From the NCBI RefSeq assembly GCF_029784135.1, contig NC_073746.1, positions 261,121,598 to 261,185,597 on the forward strand: a stretch of 64,000 nucleotides of DNA, read 5' to 3'. The DNA comes from Toxorhynchites rutilus septentrionalis. Lineage: Eukaryota > Arthropoda > Insecta > Diptera > Culicidae. The position numbers and the translations under genes are program-made. The notes under the pieces were generated by a model. That model was not told the origin of the DNA. It saw only the letters and a list, made by a program, of their open reading frames with translations, and searched no databases. Shown piece by piece: positions 22,216 to 34,350 of this stretch. Numbering within the stretch: position 1 is the stretch's first letter; each line of letters opens with the position of its first letter.

Positions 22216-23685
22216 TCCCCTACATAATTTGAAAGCATGAACTCTCATGTTTCGGAATATTTACGAACAATTTTTTGTGCAGATACATCTAATTCAATTC
22301 TTTGTTTTAGAAGGAATTAAACTTTACAATTCATTCGCCTCTAAAGTGTAGATGTGTTGGACAAAAATATCGGGAAGAAATAAAAAATTGATTTTTTTAT
22401 GTTTTTTTCAAAGTCTTTGTGAACTAACACGATATTTTACCACCTAATTTAATAGCAAACCATTTAGTCATTTGATTCCTATAACGTTCCTATAGGATCT
22501 TTTAATACTGAGATATTGTTGTTTGAATGCACAATCACCGCTTTGTTGATTGATTGTTCACAAATATTGCTCACATCGCCAATCAAAATGCAGTTTTGGA
22601 AACTTTTTTGGATTCGATGCAAAAAAAGTTTGATTAATTTTATTTTCGTCCATGTAACAAATTATCCTTGAACTTGAGAGCTTAAGCTTCAATATAATGT
22701 ACATACGTTCATTCCATGTACACGAAAATGTATTTTATTTTTATTCTTTTTGTTTTAATTCTCAGCCCCAGCATTAACATTTATTGTTGATTTTTCGCTG
22801 TCCAGAGCGATACAGAAACGCTTGAATATCCAAATAGTTTTCAGGGTTCCCGGAACAAAACACTGCAGAAAACGACTGCAACAGAAACGACCACTAAGAG
22901 AAAGTGTAGTAGGCTAGAAACATTGTGGCGCGGTATTGTATTTCGCTCGCTAAAGCTCGGTCGGACATTGCTAAAGGATCGTATCCTATGTTTCTAACTA
23001 ACCGGGCAATCAGTGGTCCCAGGTTTGCTTGCGAAACACCGCCCCTTCCAGCGGCGAGTCGACGGTGGACTCGAATCGCGTCATCTTGGCGGCTTGGCTC
23101 CTCGATTCCTTATCTTCCCTAAATGGGTACCTCAGAATAAATTTCGAAAAACGAAAACGAGAGAATAAACTAATAATAGAAATGTGAGGCATTTATACAC
23201 ATGATGTTTTTCCGGCGCCACAATATTTCTAGCTAACTACACTTTTTCTATGTGGTTGTTTCTGTTGCAGTTGTTTTCTGAGGCGATTTGTTCCGGTCAC
23301 GGTTTTACAGTATCTCTTCGCCAAAATAAAACACTCCCAAAGTGGTCATTTTCAAAGAAATAATCCACAAATTATACTTTACAGCACCTTACGCAGAACG
23401 GCATCAGAAAATCCTTTAGTTTTCAAGTGAAAAACACAGCACTAACCGTGGGAAATGAGTTCTTCACATCCGGCTTGAAATAAAACATAAGATCAAGCGT
23501 TTTCAAACTGTAGAATAACTTTTCCTTAAATCTCAGAGTACATCGGAGTACATACGAAATTTTGACTGTACGACGAATAAGGAATACAAAATTGTTCGCT
23601 CGAAGTAGCCAATTCGAACGAAGCGGAGGGAACAAAGTAACCAAACCAAAGCAATTTTATGGAGTCGTTTACTCTCACGATTCGA
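22216..23685. other. Unassigned stretch
   Basis: No recognised repeat or domain. A higher-GC patch at 22920-23110 has a 65-codon frame with no family resemblance. From 23420 to 23680 the minus strand continues the frame of the mariner scrap described next but no longer resembles it. Confidence 0.35.
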
Positions 23686-23689
23686 TACG

Positions 23690-23870
23690 ATTCGTATGGC
23701 AATCACAACAATTTTTTTTCGAAAAAATGCCCCAGCGATGGTTTCGTCCAGTTTAATCAGCTTGTAATAAATACGACAGACCTGGTCCCACCAAACACAC
23801 AACACAACCTTTGTAACCAGAATATTTTACAGAGCCGACTAAATAGAAGCATGCTCGGACATCCAAATTA
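23690..23870 (-). pseudogene. Mariner transposase scrap
   Basis: The minus strand encodes VLCVWWDQVCRIYYK followed by a DETIAG stretch, matching the conserved block between the first two catalytic Asp residues of mariner (DD34D) transposases. Upstream, EHASI-stop-SAL-stop-NILVTKV keeps the spacing of the preceding block with two stops. About 55 codons survive and no catalytic residue is present. No TIRs are seen, so the ends are lost. Confidence 0.75.
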
Positions 23871-23946
23871 CATTATTTTCTTTGGGTTACTGTAATGGAT
23901 CAACGAATACTCCGCTGTTCATCTACTAAAAAATCAAGATCAAGGT

Positions 23947-24144
23947 CCCGTTTTGAATCATATTTCGGATACTATTTAAAAATAATTAGAAATGCTTAAT
24001 GCCCTGATGAAATAACTATAAAATTAATATCACAATTGATTCTTCAGGGCAACCCTTTAGTTATATCATCAGGACATTAAGCATTGCGAGTTATTTTTAA
24101 AGAGTGTCCGAAATATGAAGCTGCCCGAAATATGATTCAGAGCG
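23947..24144. mobile_element. Hairpin MITE (~200 bp, nearly all inverted repeat)
   Basis: The arms at about 23947-24020 and 24058-24144 are inverted copies: GAATCATATTTCGGATAC against its complement, then TTTAAAAATAA, AATGCTTAATG and CCTGATGA. The loop is only about 35 bases. The right arm has an extra GCTGCCCGAAATATGATT repeat of the terminus. It would form a strong hairpin as DNA or RNA. Non-coding and unassigned. Confidence 0.75.
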
Positions 24145-26654
24145 GTATTTTGGCTTTAAATAATAAAAAAAACCCAAGTTATTTGCTTTTGAACAATTCC
24201 CATGGAATGCAATTGCTTGGAAATGACTTGGTGGATTAGTAGGTAACTCAGAATGCTGAAATAGGGAATCCTAGATGCACTTCAGCTGCCGAAATGAACA
24301 CTGTCGTTCCCCGCAAATGTCGGTTCGGTTGTCATATGTCTAAACTTGGCTCATGACGTTTTGTATCGATTAACATTCGCTGCTGGAACCATCAATTGAC
24401 AAACAGCGAAAATTTAATTGCGCTCCTAATATTATGATCTACTATGTGTTTGTTCAATTTTCATCTTGTGAAAATGAACTGCCCCAGCTTTGTTTTTTCC
24501 AATAGGGAAGAAGAGGGTTTCTATGAGTGAGGCATAATGAAAATATTTTCAAACAGACTACATGAACAAAACGGTGCGTATTTGACCTGAACCCGATCAT
24601 TCTAACTATGTTAAATAAAGCCATGAAAATACTAGACTTCATGTTTTCCCCAACCTAAAATAAAATATTCATGGAGTCATTCATCCATTTTGTCTCCCCG
24701 GCAGTAATCGAATCTGGAAAAGTACTCACAAGTTGGAAAAGATGCAAGCTGAGTTCATTCGTATCTAGATAATTGTGCTTTCGGTCTCATTTTTGTTATT
24801 GTTCTTAAGCCATTGGATTAATATGTCGTCTCCGATTATAATATCTTCTGTTTCCAATCAAGCTGATGCTGGGTAGTTTTTTTTTCATAGTTCTACTGCC
24901 TAATATGGTGTGCAGTAATTTTCTTTATAATGCCCTACCTCAGGGGATGTAACGGCGTACATAAAAAAATATCACAAACAGCGGTAGAACGAAATTAGCC
25001 GTTTTGCAGCCCTCGCTATGGCTCATTAATCGCGGCGCACAGTTAAACTGTATTCGGTTCACCAATTACTGATCGGTGTAAATAATGTGTGCTCAAGGTC
25101 GACAACAAACTCAAATGCTGAATTAAGCTTCATTTCTTTCAACACATTGTGTGTGTCAGAGCATTTCTGCATTTTGCTTCAGAGCTCTTCCAGCGGACAG
25201 GTTTAAAAGGTGTAACGACAAGTAGAATTGTGATAAGTATTAACACGTTCGTCGCCTGAAGCGACGTTTCTGAGTTCCTTGCGGGACCCAACTTGCGAAT
25301 AAATTACTACATAAAGATCTAACTTAGTTCGAAAACAATAGTTACATGCTTTACATATTTTCTTCAATTTGAAGACAAATTGACATCAACTGCACATGCC
25401 CAAGTCATATTATAAAAAGTATAGTATAAACATTATAATAATATGGTTATAATTTCATTATTTTTCTACATATCCTATAGTTACACTATAGTTTGAAAAT
25501 CCTATTCAATTTGAACGAGGAAATTGTCGCCCATATCTGGGTGACGGGGGGACGAACGTGTTAAAACCACTATTGGCCATTCGATGTAATGAATGATGAA
25601 GTCAGTCGATCGGATTAATACAAAATTAGTGTACTGGTGAGAAAAAAGTGTGCTCTTTAAAACTTCAATGTCTTTACTTAACACTTCATCTCTATAATGA
25701 AGAATGAACAAAAAATACAATTGAGGGAATATAAAACTAGTTTCAGAACACCACATAACATTTCGAAGATCAAATGAGAAATAATTATAGTTACTCTTAA
25801 TTTTATTTAAATTATGAATAACTATTTCAAAAGAATCGTTTTCACACCAATACCTGGGTGAGCTTCGTTACTCAGCTGTATCAGTTTTAATAGGTGGAAA
25901 TATTCGTACATGAGTAAACCTTCAATCCGACCTGGAAACTTCTCCTGCATTTTCTACCGAGCTGAGCACATACCGTGTAGTTCATGACCTCTCTGCCGGA
26001 ACAGAAACTGGTTGACGATAATGTTGGGGGTGTCAATATCACATTTGGTCAGCTCTTGCACCGGTCGCTAGGACTCGTAAAGAGAGAGGAAAGCAGCAAT
26101 GCATGCCGATGCCGATTGAAATCATTCCCATGCAGAATGCTTTGTCAAGATTACTGGATTCCTGCATTGTTTATAGGCTTGTCGGATTACATCGTTTCCA
26201 TAAATTTCCTTGCAGGCTGCCTACATTGAAGCCTTGCCACATTAGTGACATCTTTATTCTTCTTGCATAGATTCACAAAATGAATTCAACGAGAAACATT
26301 ATATTGTATGCCACTAAAAATGTGAATGAATTAGTGAGTGAGAACAGTTTTTCATCACGACGAAGCACGCCAACAAGATAATAGAATATAAATAACTTAA
26401 TATCAATTGCGATGTGGATCACAAAATTATAATAAAATTGAGACAATGACTGGCCTGGTTGGAGCTTGAACGTTTTGAACTAGCAAAACTACTATCTGCG
26501 ACTAAATCGATTCTACGTTGAGTTATCCGTGAAATTGTTCAAAATCTATCAAAATTGTCTGCTTAAGTAATCCTGAAGGATGAATTTATGGAACATGTGA
26601 ACGAGTGAGCCGAAAACTGAAAATTGATGTGTAAAATGACAGATATTTTGTACC
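24145..26654. other. Unassigned stretch
   Basis: About 2.5 kb without a recognised element. Short frames of 60-85 codons on both strands have no family resemblance. It could be unique intergenic or intronic DNA. Confidence 0.35.
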
Positions 26655-26850
26655 TGCTTCTTCTTGAATGGCGTTAACGTTAAGCCAAATAACACGCCTT
26701 GAATGTATTCCGAGGGGCAAGCTCTAGAATACGCGTGATCACAGTGCAAGTCGGAAGAAATTTCTTTGACGAAAAATTCCCCGACCAGAACGGGAATCGA
26801 ACCGGAGCACCCGGCATGATAATGTGAGACGCTAACCACTCGGCCACGCT
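26655..26850 (-). mobile_element. SINE (Feilai-like), antisense, internally deleted
   Basis: The minus strand reads GGCCGAGTGGTTAGCG (A box), then GGGTGCTCCGGTTCGATTCC (B box region), GGGGAATTTTTCGTCAAAG and CATTCAAGGCGTG, and ends AACGCCATTCAAGAAGAAG. It therefore keeps the tRNA-like head and the GAA tail but lacks about 80 bases of body found in 39952-40229. Both polymerase III boxes remain recognisable. Confidence 0.85.
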
Positions 26851-27775
26851 AATCCATGTCAGCTCGAGATACCTTAGCTAAACGCAATTGCTAATGTTGC
26901 GATTTAGCACGTTTAACTTACCCAAATGTACTTGCCCATTCTCACTTTCTTTCTTACTACATAAACTGAACTTAGTACTTGATGACATCAGATCACTGCT
27001 GGAGCTACATATATAGCAAGGAGATAAAGGATACAGATACTACATCATCTGGCGATGTAGTTGTCTCGATACAACACAGGCGCTGTTCCAGACAACGATA
27101 ATACCGACGTGGCAACGGACGAGTAAATTCTATCTTTTATGAAATATTGTTTTTTAGTTACAGACTAATTAGACATAAATTTATCATTTATATGGTTTTA
27201 ATCTATTTATACTTAAATTTAAAAATCTACTGCTAGGTAATGGATCTTTATGTTCTTGATCCAAACTAAATCGATAGAGAACAACTTATGTACTATTAAA
27301 TAACCATTCTTCCCCAGATTTACCCTTTCCTTAGGGTGCAATTAATCACTTGAAAGCAACTAATAACTGTGAAAACTTTCAATCAAGGACATTCTTTCAT
27401 TCAAATCAATTCGATGGTTTAGATTCGGATGGTTCAGATGGTTCAGTAGATGATGTGAACACTTCCCCATTCTTCCTTTTGGTCCATTCAATGGTTCGCT
27501 TACCGTCATTTAGGAATGTATTCATACAATTTACGCATACAGTTTTTATTATGATTATTGGGCATGTAGCTTCATTCGTTCCGTTTCCACAAATTGGCTC
27601 AAGATCCTATAAATAGTCGACGGCGACAACTGATTTTTTGCTGAATCGTAAGGTGTCGACATCTGTCAACCAAGTCTTAGAATTTCGCACAACAAGTTCA
27701 ATTTTTACAGCGTCGAAAGGGTCGAGTTTCGTTGCAATTTGCGGGAAGTTTTTATTTTCTATTTACATTGGAAGA
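26851..27775. other. Unassigned stretch
   Basis: AT-rich, with no recognised repeat or domain. An 88-codon frame at 27350-27616 (Asp/Ser-rich then hydrophobic) has no family resemblance. Confidence 0.35.
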
Positions 27776-28206
27776 AAAGTGCATCGAACGCTTGTGGAAG
27801 TTTATAGTGACTCTACACCATCAGACAGATTTTGTAGGGAATGGTTTGAACGATTCAAGAGTGGTGATTTTAGTGTAAAGGACAAAAAGCGTCCGAGTAG
27901 AGGCGAATGAACTGAGATGTTTAAAGCCTTTTAAATATAAAAAAAAGAAGAAGAAGCAAAAAGCCTCCGGGGACCGAAGAAGATTGGAGACGAGGAATTA
28001 GTGACGGAAGACGAATTCACTACGACAATCCAAAACGCGAGAGATCGTATGTAAAGTCAAAAAGGGTTTGATTCACTAGGCTGCTAAAACTTCAGAACAG
28101 GGTATTAAAAATTGCCTGGATTAATTCTTGGCTTTCGCGATGGAATCCTTAAATTGACAGAAAAATGGAAAAAAGTAGTGACTAGCGATTATCAATACTG
28201 TAAATA
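27776..28206 (+). pseudogene. Mariner transposase, internally deleted
   Basis: The sequence encodes HRTLVEVYSDSTPSDRFCRE, then WFERFKSGDFSVKDKKRPS, the helix-turn-helix part of a mariner transposase. After a gap with frameshifts comes RRIHYDNPKRERSYVK, corresponding to the block after the first catalytic Asp, and finally KWKKVVTSDYQYCK and a stop, matching the usual C-terminal end. The middle with the second and third catalytic residues is missing. An AT-rich insertion-like run (27930-27960) marks one junction. The subfamily looks irritans-like, inferred from motifs only. Confidence 0.8.
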
Positions 28207-28744
28207 ATGTATTAATTATTTTTTTCATTTCAATAAATTTGATTTTCATGAATTAAGTTGCACATCTGATATAATCAATAAGTGTGCAAACAAAAATAGA
28301 AATAGAAAAAAAATAGAAATAATAGAATGATATATCTTTGTGCTATTTCACATAGTCGAATATTTTATGAAGTCAATCAGTTGAGGCATATTTCTTCTTT
28401 CATGACCTTGGTAAAAAATTGAACATAATAATTAGGATTAATGAACACTAACATTCAATAGACAGTGTTCAGGAAAGGTGAACAATTTTAAAAAAATGGT
28501 AAAATTTAATGAATGCGGTTCTTAGTATACTCATTTTGCTCAGAGCTTAAGATTTTAGGTAGTCTTTCATTCAGTTATATGACTTACCATTAGGAATTTC
28601 ACTTCTGGATATAATAGCGTAATTAAGGTAAAAAACGTTCTGCATCGATGATACAAATGTTAGTGGAATGAGGCAAAATCTGGATATTTTCCAACTAATT
28701 TTTAACTAGAACAGCCGAACGTTGTTATGATGAAATATTATCGA

Positions 28745-28972
28745 CTCGTGTCTGGTCGCGTGATCTGGACATTTTTGATCGTCTCTATTGATCGTTTGAC
28801 CAGATTTTAGCAACTCATGGTGGAACACACCCCTTCAATCCAACTAAATACAGAGGTTTCCAAGTACGCCGTGAGGAGGAACCTTTGTACTCAAATGTAC
28901 GAAATTCAATTCCTTGTGTTCCTTGTAGAGGGGTTCATTGTGTCCATCTTATGGTTTTGATTGATACCCATA
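28745..28972 (+). other. Unrecognised coding-like relic
   Basis: One plus-strand frame runs as TRVWSRDLDIFDRLY, a TGA at 28793, then SFDQILATHGGTHPFNPTKY and further charged sequence with two CVPCRGVHC-like cysteines. The amino-acid texture looks like real protein and only one stop interrupts about 76 codons. I cannot name the family; a retrotransposon Gag/Pol or decayed gene exon are both possible. The flanks 28207-28744 and 29171-30560 show nothing recognised beyond CT-rich runs near 29222. Confidence 0.3.
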
Positions 28973-30679
28973 TTATTCGACACAAACGTCAAAGTGGTTC
29001 ACGGTCGGTCCCTGGGGTTAAGTGATTTTGCTACTAGGTCATCCGTTTGCAAACATACTTTGGCTAGGTTTTTGATTTCCGCTTCCGAAGCTTCGGATGA
29101 AATGATTGACAGGTACATCCAAAATATTCTCTATGTCCTTACGACGGCAGGAATTCACCATCAAACATAAAGAGTATTATTTTATTGTTTCGTATTACAT
29201 CTCTCTGTTGTTTCGCTTAATTGTCTCTCTCTCTCTATAACGACATCGAACTTCTCTGTAATGACAGTTATTATAATGGCAATTCTCTATAACAACAGTC
29301 CCATGCGCCGATTTGACGATTAAAATAGGTATGTTTATTCTATTGCACTCACCACTCACTTTCCTCCCTGACGCAAAAAGCAATCTTTTTGCCTACATTC
29401 GGGCGTTATTCCACCATTCCACGATGCTTATTTTAAAATATTCTTTATTTGGCGGTAATAGGCATATTTATCAGTTATTTACTATCATTTATCAGTTTAT
29501 CAGTTGTTGTATTGTATGTTGTCCAATTAATTTCGTGCTCAATTCACGTTTTTGTCGTGTAGGTCTTGAAATCTAACAATGTATGTAATGTTGGTCCAGG
29601 ATATCATGATATCGAGCATAATGTTTGGTAATGATTCAGATTTTGAACAATGAAAAACATCAGTTCAAATGCTACTACTATGCCGATCACAGTCCTATGT
29701 CAAAATTCAGTCCGTGCCCCTAGGCCCAACCACATCAATTTTTTACATGTTATGCAGTTGTAGCGTGTTTTTCGGATCTTTTTTTCGAAGAGAAGAATTT
29801 ATAACGACATTCTAGATAGTTACCAGACAATAAAGGTTCTGGTATATCAAATTTAAATATTTATAATATTCTTTGTCTCTGTGATCTTGTTAAATTTAGA
29901 ATTAATGCTTGTTTTTTGATGTGGCATAACAAGATGATATAAAAGGATTTCTAGGAACTTCCTGCGACTTGTTTTCTTGTCGATATTGCTCAGCACATAT
30001 ATTATAAAAAAGTATCCCCGAAACTGTACCTGTTAAAAAATAACCATAAGCCACCAATTAGTTTATAGTTTACAGTTTAAAATTCTTCCACAAGTGCAAT
30101 TAATCCACAAGTGTGTATGTATGTGTAGCCATTGTATTTAGCGAAAATTTTCAAACATTTGTATTTTGTTTTTGCACGTATCGACGAATATATCGTCAAA
30201 TATATGAATCCGTTCAATCCGGTGTCAAACAGGACTAAAATTAAATAAGAATAGTCCGGTAATGATTTTACGCATTATATTCAATAATTATTCGACGCTA
30301 CTAACACTAATTTATACATTTCATTCAACAATAATAAAAAAATAGGAAAAAGTTACTCCCATAATCGCGTCGGTGTCACAGACCGAAAGTGGTTAAAAAG
30401 TGACACAAGTCCCCTTCGTACCAACACATGAGGAAGGACGAATAACGAAGCTAGAGAGAATCGCAAGGTCGTAGTGTTGAACGAATTATTGATTTCTCGG
30501 TCTGTGAGACCAGTGCGCGAGTATAGGAGGGTTAAATAAAAAGGCCGAGTGATGAATAATGAAAAATACCAAATGAAAAGAATTTAGAAGTTTCGACTTT
30601 CGAATTTACGTGGGTCACGTATATTCGATTCTAGATTTTGTTTTTGTGGCGTCATGTTGGTACTCATGTCTCTCACTTA

Positions 30680-31971
30680 AAGGGTGTGTCACATCAAATT
30701 GCATCACGGAAAAAACACTGTAGAAATTCGCCCAGTAGACCGATCCTTTTAAAAATTTTAGACAGTAAAATAAAAACTATTAAACAACTTTTGGCATTTT
30801 CTTTTTATTCATACTTCGAGCCCAAGCCTGTATGCTCGCACCTTCCTCTTTACCCCGTCCATAAGGTTCTGTACAACGTCAGGTTGTAGTTTTTTTTTTA
30901 ACAGAAATCCATTTTCTCTTGAAGTCCGCCTCCGATTTGACAACTTTTGGGTTCTTCTGGAGGGCCTGCTTCATAATCGCCCAATATTTCTCTATTGGGC
31001 GAAGCTCCGGCGCGTTGGGCGGGTTCATTTCCTTTGGCACAAGGTGACCCCGTTGGCTTCGTACCACTCCAACACGTCCTTTGAATAGTGGCACGAAGCG
31101 AGATCCGGCCAGAAGATGGTCGGGCCCTCGTGCTGCTTCAATAGTGGTAGTAAGCGCTTCTGTAGGCACTCCTTAAGGTAAACCTGCCCGTTTACCGTGC
31201 CGGTCATCACGAAGGGGGCGCTCCGCTTTCCGCAAGAGCAGATCGCTTGCCACACCATGTACTTTTTGGCAAACTTGGATAGTTTCTGCTTGCGAATCTC
31301 CTCGCTGAATTTGTCATCTGCGGAGAAGAACAACAGGCCCGACAGCTGACGAAAGTCCGCTTTGACGTAGGTTTCGTCGTCCATTACCAGGCAATGCGGC
31401 TTCGTCAGCATTTCGGTGTACAGCTTCCGGGCTCGCGTCTTCCCCACCATGTTTTGCCTTTCGTCGCGGTTAGGAGCCTTCTGAACCTTGTATGTACGCA
31501 GGCCCTCCCGCTGCTTGGTCCGCTGGACGAATGAACTTGACAAATTCAGCTTATTGGCGACATCCCGGACCGAACTTCTCGGATCACATCTAAACTGCTT
31601 AACTACGCGCTTGTGATCTTTTTCACTGACGGAGCATCCATTTTTGCAGTTCTTCCCCTTCCGGTCGATGGTTAGGTTCTCGAAGTATCGTTTTAGTACT
31701 CTGCTGACCGTGGATTGGACGATTCCCAGCATCTTACCGATGTCCCGATGTGACAACTCCGGATTCTCGAAATGAGTGCACAGGATTAATTCACGACGCT
31801 CTTTTTCGTTCGACGACATTTTTCCAAATTTACGAAAAATTGACAGTGAAGCATGGCCAACGTGAACTATACACTCTTATCTGATCATAAGCGAAAGCTG
31901 AAGATATAATTCTTAAAAATTAAGTTTCTACAGCGTTTTTTCCGTGATGCAATTTGATGTGACACACCCTT
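30680..31971 (-). mobile_element. ITmD37E-type Tc1/mariner element, full length
   Basis: Terminal inverted repeats of about 45 bp are nearly identical: AAGGGTGTGTCACATCAAAT at 30680 and its complement ending at 31971. A TA dinucleotide flanks both ends. The 1,292-bp length fits a complete element with one transposase gene, which is broken by two frameshifts. The high TIR identity suggests a fairly recent insertion. A solitary related terminus remains at 62937-62983. Confidence 0.9.
30809..31819 (-). pseudogene. DD37E transposase with two frameshifts
   Basis: The start is the ATG at 31819 (MSSNEKERRELILC). An N-terminal paired helix-turn-helix region is followed by the catalytic Asp in VMDDETYVKAD, the second in WPDLASCHYS and the Glu in APELRPIEKYW, separated by 37 residues from the second Asp once the frame change is counted; this defines DD37E. 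The first frameshift is a lost base in a T run near 31044; the second lies in the A/T run near 30893, after which DVVQNLMDGVKRKV runs to a stop at 30809. All catalytic residues survive, so inactivity comes from frame errors rather than motif loss. Expected protein is about 336 residues. Confidence 0.92.
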
Positions 31972-32475
31972 TATGCTGACAAGTACGGCTATTTTGAATG
32001 TTCAGTTAATTTTTGACAACTGCTTTTCTTACACGTGTTCTGGTTCATCTTCGACTTTTGCCTATTGCAAAAATTGGCAAAGGATCTGCATCAAATTTTG
32101 TTTGTAAAACAAAATTAAGTGCGCGAACACACTCCGAATGTTGATTGTGACATCTGGTGGACCTACAACGCGAAACAACGTTTATCGGAGTTCGAAAAAA
32201 TGTTCTCGGAGGGTCGAAAAGATGTAAACGACGCAAAGCATGCCGGAAGCCTGAGCACGTAAACAACTGAAATCGAATATAAGTAATTCGTGGGTATACA
32301 AAAATCGTGATACTTTTAGAACAGCTCTTGTAGATAGAGTGGTCCACTCTATCCCATTCCATTAAGCATTTCCATAGACATAGCCGATTTTGCTTCAGCA
32401 CTAAATCTAGAATCGACTATACGTAACCCGCGTAAATTCGAAAGCCGCGATACTTTTCGAACAGACCCCGTATAC

Positions 32476-33474
32476 AACCTAAACTATACTATTTGTCTGT
32501 TGTAATCCTGTAATGATGGAACGAGGGCGTTTGATACGGAAAGACTTACACCACTATTTAACATTGCTCTGCGTTGAAAGTTTCCCGCAAAGGTGTTAAG
32601 TGGTTTATGTATTAATTTGCGTTTACGTCCCGCTCGTAAACACCGTGGCGTCGGATCCGAATAGCAGTGAATGGTGTGACTTTTGTGTTTCGTTAATAAA
32701 TTTCACTTTTACTTCTCGTCGAGTGTTTGTCCCGATGGATCGTCGTGGTTTTTCACGCCACACCTAGCGCCGTCGAGCGTCGGAAAAGTTATCCGTCGTG
32801 TGAAGAGCTCCACTCGAGCTGTGAAGTTGTTCGGGAAATGATGGCGCACAGAACTCGCGAACCGCCGGGAAACGTGGGAGATGGTAAACACTTAATTATT
32901 CCCCGCATTCGCGAGGTGAGAACTCGCTGGATAGTGAATTTATCTTCATTTATCAAAAGTGACTCATCAGCCAGGTAGGATACCTTCGGGAGTGATGCGA
33001 ATGGTGTGTTTACTAGGAGGAAATGAAAATCTGAATTTACTATCATTTCTTTTTGTAATGAAAGTGTATGTGTTTCAGATAGATGTATTAATTACGAACA
33101 TTTATAGAATACATGATGGTCGAAAGTAATCTATCTTGGTGATGTATGTTCTCTATTGCACAATTATTAATTTCGGAGAAGCTTCATACCATTCGTGAGT
33201 ATTGAATTAACTGCTTGAATTACATTACCGGATCATTTGTTTTCATGTTTCATCAAAAGCCAATGCTCAACACGGCCTTTGAGTAACTTCTTCGTCAAAA
33301 GTTCTTCGTTTCTGGAAATCTGGAATTCAGTTCTGGTGTATTGCAAATGGTATAACGATATTTAATCCTAGTGTGGAGGCACGAATTTCGCACGTTTTTT
33401 TCGAGCTTCGTGAAAAATCTCTCATTTTTTGATAAAAAAATCAACCGGTTTCAAAAATCTCTATATATCTATCT
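32476..33474. other. Unassigned stretch with GC-richer block
   Basis: The interval 32630-32890 is GC-richer (GGCGTCGGATCC, GAGCTCCACTCGAGCTG) and open on both strands, but shows no family resemblance. GATGGTAAAC at 32880-32889 could be a weak donor. The remainder is AT-rich. Confidence 0.3.
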
Positions 33475-33919
33475 TCTATATATATATAAAAATCTCGTGT
33501 CACGGTGTTTGTTACCGAACTCTTCCGAAACGGCTCGACCGATTTTGATGAAATTATACTCAAAATACTTGGTAGGTATGAGAATAGGTTGTAAACTATA
33601 TATATCCTACCGGTAGGATACCGATAACCATATATTTAATACCGAATAGGGTGGCTCTATGCAGAAAAAAAGATCTGGATATTTTTTTTTAAATTTGACT
33701 TCATACCATACATATAACCTTAAATTTTGACCCTAATTCCCTATTTTTAATTGCGATTTTATTATTTTTGTGTCAAAAATATTCTAATAATTTAACCGTT
33801 GTTCGTTTTTTCAACAGAACGAATTTATTTAAGTTGTTCAATAACTGATGGCGTAACGCCCGCTTCATTGAACATCCATCTACAAATACACAAGTAACAT
33901 CAATTCATCTAAAGCAGGG

Positions 33920-34188
33920 AGCATCTCCGACGAGCTGGAAGCCTTTTTGAATGAGCACAATGAGTTATCGAAATTCTTCAAATCACATTTGCTCGGATTA
34001 CAAAATGACATTCACGCTATTGCCATCAACCCTGATAAAACATCAGCTGGAGAGCACGTGTGTAGATCCAAAACACAAGCGCTGCTGGAATCATGATAGC
34101 ACGGTGACATGAGAAATTTAATGCGACGAAAAAACAATAATCTGGAATTCATCGTTGACACACACCGTTCATACGACCCTCGCTATGT
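33920..34188 (+). pseudogene. Helitron helicase-like protein fragment
   Basis: Frames give ISDELEAFLNEHNELSKFF, then HAIAINPDKTSAGEHVCR and, after stops, IVDTHRSYDPRYVL. The NPDKTPAGEH-type and THRSYDPLQYPL-type motifs are characteristic of the N-terminal helicase-like region of Helitron Rep/Hel proteins. Stops near 34096 and a frame change break it. The sequence is cut by the SINE at 34189. None of the helicase or HUH nuclease core motifs are present. Confidence 0.65.
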
Positions 34189-34350
34189 TCTTCTTCAATG
34201 GCACTAACGTTCCCAAGGTTTGCCTTCTCAACATAGTACTACTTGCGTCATTTTTATTAGTAAATAGTTGAGATTTCTATGACGAACAATACGCCTTAAA
34301 TGTATTCTGGAGTGGCAAGCTCAAGAATACGCGAGACTACAGTGCAAATA
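34189..34350 (-). mobile_element. SINE (Feilai-like), antisense, lacking tRNA head
   Basis: The minus strand carries TGTAGTCTCGCGTATTC, CTTGCCACTCCAG, AATACATTTAAGGCGTATTG, TACTATGTTGAGAAGG and a terminal CATTGAAGAAG. This is the 3' two-thirds of the family seen complete at 39952-40229. It interrupts the Helitron coding debris, so it is younger than the Helitron. Confidence 0.82.

Larger units (their letters stand above)
30575..32475 (+). mobile_element. Mariner element hosting a DD37E insertion
   Basis: Left terminal sequence (30575-30645, including CTTTCGAATTTACG and GATTCTAGATTT) is inverted at 32398-32460, where the outer end reads GATACTTTTCGAACAGACCC. Between them, plus-strand frames at about 32080-32260 give IKCANTLRMLIV, KKCSRRVEKM and TTQSMPEA, matching the N-terminal region of a mariner transposase in broken form. 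A second copy of the terminal motif lies at 32275-32335. The DD37E element 30680-31971 has inserted inside it. The catalytic region is absent. Confidence 0.6.
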
